Shown: positions 32,401-41,034 of the stretch, one piece after another | Layout of the letters: every line of letters begins with the position of its first letter | How positions within the stretch are numbered: position 1 is the stretch's first letter | NCBI GenBank assembly: GCA_021234155.1 | Contig: JAJEKV010000036.1 | Span: 13,221,426-13,285,425, forward strand | Direction: 5' to 3' | Origin: Isoetes taiwanensis | Taxonomy: Eukaryota > Streptophyta > Lycopodiopsida > Isoetales > Isoetaceae | Length of the DNA stretch: 64,000 nucleotides | The notes under the pieces: model-generated | Databases searched by the model: none | Told to the model about the DNA's origin: nothing | What the model saw: the letters and a program-made list of their open reading frames with translations, nothing else | Position numbers and translations under genes: made by a program

Positions 32401-32639
32401 GAACTTGGAATGATGCGGGTTTGAATATCTTTCAGATTTTGGCAAATTGTAGCAAAACTGAATTACATGATTCATGAATGGTTTACTTGTGAACCATTAA
32501 GGGATGCTGCAAGTTTTTGAAGACTATTGGTGTGATGCAGATCTTCATACTAGAAGAATTTCTTTTGCTCTTTTGTGGTTTAAGTTTTATTGAAGTTTAG
32601 GTGAACTTTTCTTAGTGAATTGTTGTCAATGGGCAAGAA

Positions 32640-33094
32640 CCTGCACTGGATGTTAAGAATATTACTGATTTGCATGTTTGGCAACGCCGAGATGACAAGG
32701 CAATGGCATATATCGGGCTCTCTTTAGCGGACTCTATAGTTGATGAGTTCCAACAAGAGAATAGCCACAATTTGTGGGATGCTCTCATTGAGAAGCATGA
32801 CCAAAAGACCCATATCATTTGGCATTTGCATGCTGAAGCGGCGAATATGCGTTGGAAAGAGATCGAGAGTCTTGATAAAGACTGCATGAAGCACACCTTC
32901 CAGCAAATTGAAGCTTTTGGAGAAGAGCATCAGATCTCAAAGTTGATGCAACCAATTTTCTTCCTCAGGTTACTACCTAATGCATTTGATTCTTTGTGCA
33001 GTAGCTTCATGCAAGATAAAGATATGGGCTTCCATCAAGCAATCGCTTCTATTAAACAGGATATCATGAGTGAAGGGTTTATTTTGAGGGAAAG
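32640..33094 (+). pseudogene. Second, different copia gag fragment before the 3' LTR
   Basis: An open reading of about 140 codons (HVWQRRDDKAMAYIGLSLAD, NLWDALIEKHDQKTHIIWHL, RLLPNAFDSLCSSFMQ) resembles the UBN2-type gag domain. It is clearly different from this element's own gag at 28.8 kb. It sits after the RNase H end and runs to the edge of the 3' LTR. It is either an internal recombination product or a transduced piece of another copia family. Unlike the rest of the element it has no internal stop. Confidence 0.55.
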
Positions 33095-33885
33095 TGTTGG
33101 GTAATTATAATATTTGAGGCAAAATAACCCAGTTCCAAAGATAGATAGATGTTATTAGATCTTCATGTTGGGGCTAAAATTGATGGTTGCTAAATTTACT
33201 AGCTTCTATGTGCCAGGAAGGACTATATCTGCCTTATTCTCTCACTGTTTCGATAAGATTTGTAGATGATTATCTCTCTTCTTTTGTAGATTGATTCTGT
33301 GTTTTTGAAGTTAAATATGGTAACGGGATGTTGAAGGATGACGAACAGGGCTTGGTTTGGTTTGGTGAACAGATGCTCGGCGTGACAATGGAACAATGCT
33401 TGGCGAGGGAACAGGGCTTGCCACTGAAGTTGAAACTTTTGGTCTAGCTCTATTTCTTCAGGGCTTGAAAATCTTCAGCGGCATCGAACTTGCCACTTGA
33501 GTTGGAGCTTTTGGTCTGGCTCTGTTTTGTCAGGACTTGAATATCTTTTAGGGTTTGCTACCAATTAGCAGAACAAAGGTAGTAAAGCAAATAGCACAAA
33601 CGATTAGCCCCAGTCGTAGCCGAACTTCAACGCGATAGTCCATGAAACAAAGGTAAATTTGTTCCCCAACTACCATATTGTGGCTTTAAGTCATTTGATT
33701 TGCCATTCTAGCATGATTGGTGACCCGCTACCATATCGGTCCATGCCAAAATGGCATATCAAGTCCCTTGAAGCCATACATAAGGTTGGCAATGGTTATT
33801 AGGCTGTATTTGTAGTTTTTTGGTAATAGGTACTTTTTGATGCAACTTTCAGTTACTTATCCATTCCAAACCAATGTTTACGAAT

Positions 33886-33975
33886 AAAATGCACGTTGTA
33901 GTGGATCACATGGCACGATTCCCTTGTTTCCGCTTTTGTGGTGCAAGGCTAACATCGAATTGTGGCGTGACCCGT
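33886..33975 (+). repeat. Degenerate terminus related to the 16.8-kb element
   Basis: 'gcacgttgtagtggatcac' matches the terminal 'gcatgttgtagtggaacac'. About 42 bases later comes ttgtggtgcaaggctaacat and then ttgtggcgtg, in the same order as the element ends. The outermost GGGTGAAA is not conserved. Confidence 0.4.
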
Positions 33976-34300
33976 AATGATTGTCAAAAATATTATAGTA
34001 ACTGCCAAAAATAATATAATAACTGCCAAATTTAGATTCGGTAATCCAATTCAAATTCTTAACAAACTGATGCATATGCACATACTTCAATTCCAGTGGT
34101 TTATTCAGCAGTATCAGAGTTCTTTTCTTACCTAAAGACATTTGATGCTCATGTAGGATCTAATTCTATCAAACCATCTATTCATGCATGCTACAACATG
34201 TTTTATACATCCATGTAAAAGTTCATTTGCCTCGTTTTTCTCAACTAAGTTCTTGAGCTTTATGTTCATGCATGCAATATACGTAGAAACCAAAGAAACT

Positions 34301-34425
34301 CAGAATCAAAATAATGGAGCTAATCTTGAAGGCGATAATAACGAGAATGAAATGCAGAAACTCAGAATCAAAATAATGGAGCTAATCTTGAAGGCGGTAA
34401 TGACGAGAATGAAAATGCAGTTTGC
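34301..34425. repeat. 62-bp tandem duplication
   Basis: 'cagaatcaaaataatggagc' begins at 34301 and 34363. Both copies run through 'aacgagaatgaaa' or 'gacgagaatgaaa'. Confidence 0.9.
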
Positions 34426-34915
34426 AAATAAGACAAAGACCCTTGTGTTGCAACTATAAAAGGAAAATATAGTTTATGAAATCAAACAAAAACATCTATA
34501 TACAATTACAGGATTAGGAACAAGCAGACTAAAACAACAAGAGCGCTCGTGATTCTGATGGTACCAAGCAAAAGCGCGAGTATCGCTAGAGGGAAAACTT
34601 GAAAGGAAGAATAGGAAAATTGGCGTGAGCATGAATTGATCTTATAGGTTAAAGAATAAGGGAATGACATATAGCTTAATTACTTAGAAAGCAGATGAGA
34701 AATTTAATCCATTAAATGCAACATTCCTTAGATACTCTAGACCCCTCTGCCTGGCCGGTAGCCTATATGACTTACGTGTATTCCTAGCATTAAGTTCATC
34801 AAGTGTATGCCACTTTTTATAATATTAGGAACTTTTCCATGAAATTTCTTGCTTTAATCATTTTCATTTACCTCCATTATTCAATTAGGACTATATCCAT
34901 AAAATTTCCTTTTTT

Positions 34916-35043
34916 GGGTTGCCCCTAAGGGGGCAAACCCTTGTTTATGTGGGTTTGTGGCATATTATAGGTATATGCCAGTATATGCTTAGAATATGCC
35001 TATGACTGCTCCAAACCCGTTATTGGCTGTAAACTCTCGGTCA
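34916..35043 (+). repeat. 128-bp double-hairpin repeat, copy 1
   Basis: Begins gggttgcccctaagggggca, a near-palindrome (34916-34940). It then has ttgtttatgtgggttt and a 21-base palindrome with arms GGCATAT/ATATGCC (34959-34979). It ends actgctccaaacc ... aaactctcggtca. It aligns end to end, without length change, to 61265-61392. Confidence 0.9.
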
Positions 35044-35099
35044 GCCACCCTTGAAACTGGCTAACCGGAGAGGCCTGCTCTTGGACGTGCTATCCTGCA

Positions 35100-36900
35100 A
35101 ACGTTCTCATTGCTAGTGGTAAGAAGCCCACAAAGAAACCTCATTCATCTTCTTCTTCAATGCTTCCTGCTTTGAACCTTTTGAAGGGGAGGCTGGAACC
35201 TTAAACGGGGCAGCATGGGTGCCTCGATTGGAAGGAGCTCCTACATGGGGCTTAATTCATTTTCTCGAGATGTTTTATGAGGGGGGAAAAGAAAATGATG
35301 GCATCATTTGGCGCTGGCCCTCTACTTCGGGCCTCTCCCGCAAAGTGGAGGCCGTGGATCGTAGTCCTAAGGAAAGGATTGCTAGCCCCGCATTGCCATT
35401 AAATCTGGTGTTTGCGAGCCGTGACAAGGAGTCCCTGTTGGAAGAAATTATATGTTTGAAACAGATTTTGAATGATGAAGCCGCATTTCTTCAAAGGAAT
35501 AAGGTGTATGCACAGTCGTCTGTGCAGAGAATAGGTTGGTGGAGTCGCTTTTTAGTAGGTTTTAAATTTAAATCACACATATTAGGCTATTTTGACATGG
35601 CAAACCCTCTGCAATAGTATATGGAAAGGATATCTCATTCTCCTCTTATTGCGGTTTCTGTTACTATCTATCCTGATATATGTAATCTATGTTCTTATAT
35701 TTCAGTAAAATTAATTTTCTCCTTAAAAACATTTCTATAGCATCAATAATTTCATCCAATTTGAAGGGAAAATTCAGGAAGCTAGAGAGAGATATTGAGG
35801 ATCTGGAGACTGGAGGCGTTGATAATAAGTCTCAAGGTGGCACATCACGACTACGAGTCAAGTTTCAAGGTAGGAATGTAATGTTAGTATGTTGCAGATA
35901 GTCGAGCCAGTACTTCAGCAAGTAACAATTCAAATACCTAAGTTCTATGAAATATAGTACACAACTTTCAAAATGCCTTTATCCATAAGCACTTGGCAAC
36001 AGTTTATCCATTTTCACGTAGAAAATTGTGGGGGAACCCAAAGTAATCTCTTAGATACAGCCAGGTATGCAGATGTGTGTCTCCTTGAGGCAATCAAGCC
36101 ATTTAATGTCCATGCAATGGGATATGCAGCCTTCTCTGAGACAAATGCATTCTGCTATATAAGATATAAATTCCACATTCATTTCGCGCAATAGTTTGGA
36201 GGGGTAGAATGCAAGATTTATCCGAACCGTCGCAATCGGTAGATTCCTTCTCGATGCGCTATCAAGAACCCATCCGTGCTGCTAATACATCACAGGTTTC
36301 CTGTCTTCATCATAAGCTTTTGGTAGAACAGTTATCCTGGCAAGTAGAATTACCTCAACATTTATTGAATTTTGAGAGCAGTATGATAAGTCATTTTGCC
36401 ATATTCAGAGCTCAATGTCTTCTTCATTCACTCTCTAGATGAGCATACATTCTGTAAATGGGTACTTTGCATTTATAGAAGGGATGCATACCAGCTTGAT
36501 CCCACAGTTTATAGATGATGTACTGCACGCAACGCAAGGATGTGTTGATCCTCAAAGAAGAAAGACTTCAGACTCTGGTCCAGTAAATTATCCTAGCTTG
36601 CATATGAATTCATAGCATCTGAAGGTCGATATTGCTTGACCTGGCACTTCCCAAACTTTACTGCCTTTAAGTGTTTTTTCCTCCTTTTCATTAAAAACAT
36701 AGGAGATCGAGTAATACTTGGTTGAAAAGAAATCTAAAGATGTTGTTTTCAGGAATTCCAGCCAGATTAGAAAACTTGCAACGTGTTTGTGAAAAGCAGC
36801 ATGATGAAATATCTAAACTTCGCAGAGATGTACGTTTCACATGAACTAGAGTAAGTTTCTGCTGTAAATATGCAGGGAACATATGCTACACTACGAGAGA
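35100..36900 (+). other. Coding-like fragments of unknown origin
   Basis: An open reading of about 130 codons at 35219-35617 includes WRWPSTSGLSRKVEAVDRSP and EEIICLKQILNDEAAFLQRN, a possible coiled coil. It starts without ATG. Later pieces GKFRKLERDIEDLETGG (35770-35830, before a gt donor) and RLENLQRVCEKQHDEISKLR (about 36765-36825, after a ttttcag acceptor) are also coiled-coil-like. They suggest a multi-exon gene running into the ORF at 37599. Continuity is not proven. Frames and splice sites are only partly consistent, so this is uncertain. Confidence 0.3.
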
Positions 36901-36949
36901 CTTCATAATTGATTCATGAATTTTGTTCCCGGAGCAAAAATGTTAATTC

Positions 36950-37595
36950 CGAAGGCTATGCTGCAGGAGATCGAGCTCGAAAGAGATGTATTTTCTGCCA
37001 GGGAATAAATTACTAATCACATATTTCTTATTAGCCAGAATGACTTTAGCTAAACTTGCTCGATATTAATCGCAAAACTATCTGTGGTTTAGCTAAACTA
37101 TACACATTTTTCCTCTCATACTTTCTAGCATTTAGCTAAACTAACCCAAACATCAATCCAAAAATTTCTATAGTGTGGCCAATATAAAATATTAAGCCAA
37201 ATTCCTATACTTTTTTTCAATATACTCCATTTATTTTGGTCATTTTCTTTGCGAAAACATTCTAAATAGTGCTAACTAGCAAAGTCTAGGACTCAAATTA
37301 ATTCATAGTGTTAGAAACGAAACTACTAATCATATATTTCATATAAACTAGAATGATGTTAACTAAACTGGCCCGAAATTCATTCTAAAATTTTCTATAG
37401 TTTAGCTAAACAATACAAAATTTCACTCTCTTACTTTCTAGCATTTGGCTAAAAAGCTCCAAGGTTGGTGCAGTCCCGAAAAAAGTTAAGCTAAAATTCT
37501 TATTTTTTTCCCAATTTTTTCCATTTACTTTAGCCAAAGTTTTTTGGAAATGTGCTAAAAAATTGCCAAATAGCTAAATTTAGCCCTTAAATTAT
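36950..37595. other. AT-rich intron-like stretch with an internal duplication
   Basis: Blocks at about 37010-37150 and 37320-37455 are diverged copies (shared 'actttctagcatttRgctaa', 'tagctaaac'). No coding region. Probably an intron or old inserted repeat upstream of the ORF at 37599. Confidence 0.4.
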
Positions 37596-37598
37596 TCC

Positions 37599-38225
37599 AT
37601 GTTTTCTGCGGATGTAGATGTCCCAAAGAAAACAAAAAAGGTGCCAAGGAAATCTTTGAAGCGTACCCCATATTACCTATTGCAGGACGAATCATGCCAA
37701 ACCAATGGTGAAAGTGGCATTCTTTCATATGAAGAAATGTTAAAGAAGCTGGCTGAATTGGAGGAGAGGGAAAGGCTCTTGGCAGCTAGGGAATCAAAGG
37801 GGGCTCATACACCAACAGAGTTACAAAACCTTCCTCCTTCCCAGTTAGATCTTGGTCAAGTCTTTTATCACGATCTCACACCTAGGAAATTGCAGAAGCC
37901 ACGGCCCTCAGAATTTGCCATAAGAAGCGAAGCTGATGTGGTATCAGAAGAACTACTCTTGGAGGAGAAAGAGCCAACAGAAGAGGAGTTGAGGGCTGCA
38001 ACAGAGAAGGCTGTTGCAGATAAAGGAGCGGCAGACGAGGCGGCTGCAGATAGAGAAGCAGCAGACAAGGCTGCGGCAGATAGAGAAGCAGCAAACAAGG
38101 CTGCCGCAGATAGAGCCGCTGCACACAAGGCTGCTGCAGATAGTGAAGCAGCAGAAAAGGCTGCTGCATACAAAGAGGCTGCAGATAAGGCTGCACTTGG
38201 GTCTGATGCTGCTGCTGTGGCCTAG
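37599..38225 (+). CDS. Ala/Lys/Asp-rich repeat protein segment, exon of an unknown gene
   Basis: An open frame of 208 codons with no clear own start. The first reading DVDVPKKTKKVPRKSLKR follows 'tttctgcggatgtag' (a possible acceptor at about 37617), so it is probably an internal exon. Residues 40-75 are a Leu/Glu coiled coil (YEEMLKKLAELEERERLLAA). Then comes a Pro/Leu stretch (LPPSQLDLGQVFYHDLTPRK) and an acidic segment. From about residue 137 a ten-residue unit close to AAADREAADK repeats about six times to the TAG at 38223-38225. The repeat is helical and highly charged. ExAD-like exostosin coding matter follows directly downstream, and after the TAG the same frame continues into its Cys-rich part (NQCSGNG). 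The ORF may therefore be the N-terminal side of that gene broken by the TAG, or a separate gene. Confidence 0.4.
   Translation: MFSADVDVPKKTKKVPRKSLKRTPYYLLQDESCQTNGESGILSYEEMLKKLAELEERERLLAARESKGAHTPTELQNLPPSQLDLGQVFYHDLTPRKLQKPRPSEFAIRSEADVVSEELLLEEKEPTEEELRAATEKAVADKGAADEAAADREAADKAAADREAANKAAADRAAAHKAAADSEAAEKAAAYKEAADKAALGSDAAAVA
38011..38200 (+). repeat. 30-bp coding tandem repeat
   Basis: About six copies of gcagatagagaagcagcaga caaggctgc with substitutions mostly at third positions or changing Asp/Glu/Lys. The frame is preserved throughout. Confidence 0.85.
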
Positions 38226-38760
38226 TATCTGGCCTTCCCATCTATAAATCAGTGCTCTGGAAATGGATTCTATGGTGATGGCTTTTGTCGTGTAAATAAT
38301 CATTCCCTTGCTTTGTTAGTGCTAATAGTTAAGGAGCTTGAGTAACAATTGTTTGTTTATGCAGTGCAGCGAAGGTTGGTTTGGTGTTGATTGTAGCATG
38401 CCTTCTTCACTTGCACCACTACAGAATCTGCCCGGTTGGATTCGACCTACAATGCAGAAATTGGTAATAAAAATACAACACATTTTCAGAAAAAGGATGC
38501 AGAGGAGGAGGAAAACAATCTTACAATTTCCGTACAAAAACAACATCCTCTGATTTATGTGTATGACTTGCCATCAGAGTTCAACAACCATCTTTTTGAG
38601 ATAGACGTTGCTGTTTTTAGGATAAGAGGTTAAATATACATGGATTAAACGTCCAAGTCATGCAGGGAAGCCATTATCATCTTGAATGTGTAAACATGAC
38701 CTATAATGCTGATAACTCTACCCAATGAACATACCAACTCTATGGCTCTGAGGTAATTTA
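38226..38760 (+). pseudogene. ExAD-like exostosin (GT47) arabinosyltransferase, broken 5' part
   Basis: INQCSGNGFYGDGFCR (to donor gtaaat at about 38294) is spliced to CSEGWFGVDCSMPSSLAPLQ (acceptor tttatgcag at about 38364). This rebuilds the EGF-like block of plant ExAD, the GT47 enzyme that adds arabinose to extensin in the Golgi. HPLIYVYDLPSEFNNHLFE (about 38540-38600) is the start of the exostosin domain. GSHYHLECVNMTYNADNS (38668-38720) continues it, but the expected donor after LFE reads 'at', not 'gt'. The tryptophan codon in the following block is TGA (TQ*TYQLYG). A frame change also lies between PTMQK and KNTTHF. The rest of the catalytic domain is absent. With these breaks this is a pseudogene. 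Confidence 0.7.
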
Positions 38761-38780
38761 TCTTGCCACTGTGCATATAC

Positions 38781-38836
38781 ATTAGATGTTCAAGGCGTTA
38801 ATATTGCCATTAGATGTTCAAGGCGTTAATATTGCC
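38781..38836. repeat. 28-bp perfect tandem duplication
   Basis: 'attagatgttcaaggcgtta' plus atattgcc occurs twice, head to tail, at the start of the next coding-like segment. Confidence 0.95.
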
Positions 38837-39041
38837 TTTGGGGGCAGAAAATGGGTCAAATATACTGGATACAGATAAACCTCAATTGCTAGTCAAGTTT
38901 GGTGGACATGAGGCATTTACAGATGCTGAAAGGATAATTTCAATGGGCACTGTGGAGAAGTTTGATGAAATCCTTTGGATTTCTAAGAACCAGAAAGTGA
39001 GTCTTTTGACAGCCATTGATCTTCTAGAAGAAATGGACTAG
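38814..39041 (+). pseudogene. Unknown coding fragment
   Basis: A 75-codon reading (KALILPLGAENGSNILDTDK, LLVKFGGHEAFTDAERIISM, FDEILWISKNQKVSLLTAID) ending in TAG has convincing protein character but no own start; its 5' side is the 28-bp duplication. A short later piece, VAKLFSCILEDKGSSLTTED (about 40481-40540, after a tttcacag acceptor), might be the next exon. I do not recognise the family, and it does not look like exostosin. Probably a remnant of a second host gene. Confidence 0.4.
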
Positions 39042-39049
39042 TCATCACA

Positions 39050-41030
39050 ATATGCATGCATGATCAAACTGGTCAAAGATACTATATTCTGTGGTCTGCA
39101 TTTAATTTTCTGCCTTCCAAACATACATTCTTAATGTAGGAATGCTTATGGGTGCAACATGTCAGGTCATATATAAAAAATCAGGTGGATGGGACCTTTG
39201 GGGATATTGTTTAGCTTATTTAAAAGGACTAGAAATTGAATTTTTGTCTTCCTAGGATCTTGCTTCCAACTGAACATTAAAAACATTAATGATGGTCATG
39301 TACGTATCGACAATGAGCTTTCTAATGTTACTCCGGCAAGTTCCTCTGCATTTTGTAACCCAAATTTACTATGTTTTTTGTAATCCACTAAATCAAATCA
39401 AATGTTTACATTTCAAAAATTTGTACTCTTTTAATACTTTAAAGAGAGATTAAAAATCAGAATTCTTATAAAACACTCAACGCATTGCTCATCAAAGTAG
39501 ATTGGAAGCCGAGTGTCTGGACATATCTTCTGGCTTCGATCAAAGCTCGGCCATATTGGCTATGATTCTTTTTTGTGTCGGGCTCCACTTGGTTCTTTTT
39601 GCTTAGGTTCTCTCTCTGTGATTTGTAGTTTGTGAGTAGACTTTTGACTTGAATGGTCTTGATTCTGTTCCTGGTAGTGATATACCCAAAGGTATAATTA
39701 TAACCATAGAATAATGAGCAGCTAGAATACTAAAACATTAATAGCCCGACAAGTCTTGGTAATGCCTAGGTTTGCAGTGTGTGCCTCAATGTCATGTTTG
39801 TTTTAAATGATTTCTTACGAAAATTTTTGGGTTGCCCCTAGGGGGCCAAACCCTTGCTCATGTGGGTTTTCAGCATATCCTAAGCATATGCTGGATATTC
39901 TGATATGCTGTGGTCCTTGGTACTGTGGTTGTCAAATTGTTCCCTATTCCACATGTTACAGTGGTGAGAATTCTCTGTCGTATTTTAGACCTATAGTAGC
40001 AGTTTATTTTTGTATGTCTTTTTCTCTTCTAGAGTGATCACAACCGATTTAGATTTTGGAAGTGTACATTCCAGTATAGTACTTGAAGAATATGCTATTA
40101 TTCACAACATGAATGCCTAAGCTAAGCAAAATGCATTGGACCTCTATCATTACCAGCATAAAGTACTGACAGCTGCTTAAATATGTACCAATATTGGCGA
40201 CAGTTCTTATTCTTAGCTTAAATCCTTTTAAAAAGTTTGGCATTCTCTAGTCTCATTATGTACATGGTTCTTGAAATAAACAAGATTGTTTGGAAGTATA
40301 ATGTGTTTAACAAGTGTTGCCTTATGCAGGTTGCACCTCTCAGGGGCTCCCTTCCTTGACTTAATTCCCAAAAAGCCCTTCGTATTTTTAAAACTTCCAA
40401 AATGCCCTTAAATTTTAAATATTTTTCCAAATAGCCCCGTATATTTTATAGTTCTGAAATTCATGTGTTCTTTATTTCACAGGTTGCTAAACTCTTTAGC
40501 TGCATTTTGGAAGATAAAGGTAGTTCGTTGACTACAGAGGATTTTGTTTCTAAATGTTCGGGGTTATAGTTTTGAATTGATTGTCAAAATATGACTTTGA
40601 ACTATGATTTAAGCCACTTCACCCTCCGGCCATGGAGGGCAACCCTCCATGCGCAGCACCTTGTTTTTAATGTTTGCATTTAACTCCATATATTATATAC
40701 AATATATGTATGAAATTGAGTTATTTCTTGCTTATTTACTAAAAGGATGCAATTTATCTAGGTCAATGGTGTGCATGTTGTTGAAGAGAGCAATGATGTG
40801 CATAATATAAACGGAGCTCATCCTGCCGAGAATGTTGAATAGAATAAAATTGTCCTCCATAATAGGGTGCAATGGAAGAACAAGAAGGTTAGAATCATGT
40901 ATAAATGGAATAAGAAACTAGTAGGTGAAGGATCATTGTACTAGCAGGTCTTATTCATGCAGTTATTGGAAAGCAATTAGAGATTCCATGCGTCATGGCA
41001 TAATGTTATCGATCTAAGCATCGAATCCGA
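39050..41030. other. Intergenic, with double-hairpin repeat copy 2
   Basis: AT-rich with no supported gene apart from the short exon-like piece near 40481-40570. It contains the shortened repeat at 39829-39911. Confidence 0.4.
39829..39911 (+). repeat. Double-hairpin repeat, copy 2 (3' part lost or diverged)
   Basis: gggttgcccctagggggcca, then cccttgctcatgtgggttt, and the 21-base palindrome AGCATAT...ATATGCT (39872-39892). The last 40 bases of the unit are no longer clear. Confidence 0.85.
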
Positions 41031-41034
41031 ATTC

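Larger units (their letters stand above)
26180..33323 (+). mobile_element. Decayed Ty1/copia LTR retrotransposon
   Basis: The 5' LTR is in two parts, 26180-26321 and 28675-28760, split by a later insertion. The 3' LTR is 33095-33323. Without the insertion both are about 225 bp and align along their length (starting tgttgg(g)taattat, ending gaagttaaatatgg). A primer-binding site TGGTATCAGAG (28760-28770) follows the 5' LTR, complementary to initiator tRNA-Met as in most plant copia elements. Internal coding matter is in the order gag, protease, integrase, RT, RNase H (copia order) and is full of stops. An extra gag fragment lies before the 3' LTR. Confidence 0.85.
33330..34910. other. Intergenic; possible degenerate end of the large-element family
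   Basis: It contains a 70-bp imperfect direct repeat ('cttgccactgaagttgaaac' near 33418 and 'cttgccacttgagttggagc' near 33488). It also has a sequence resembling the left end of the 16.8-kb element (33886-33975) and a 62-bp tandem duplication (34301-34425). No gene supported. Confidence 0.5.
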
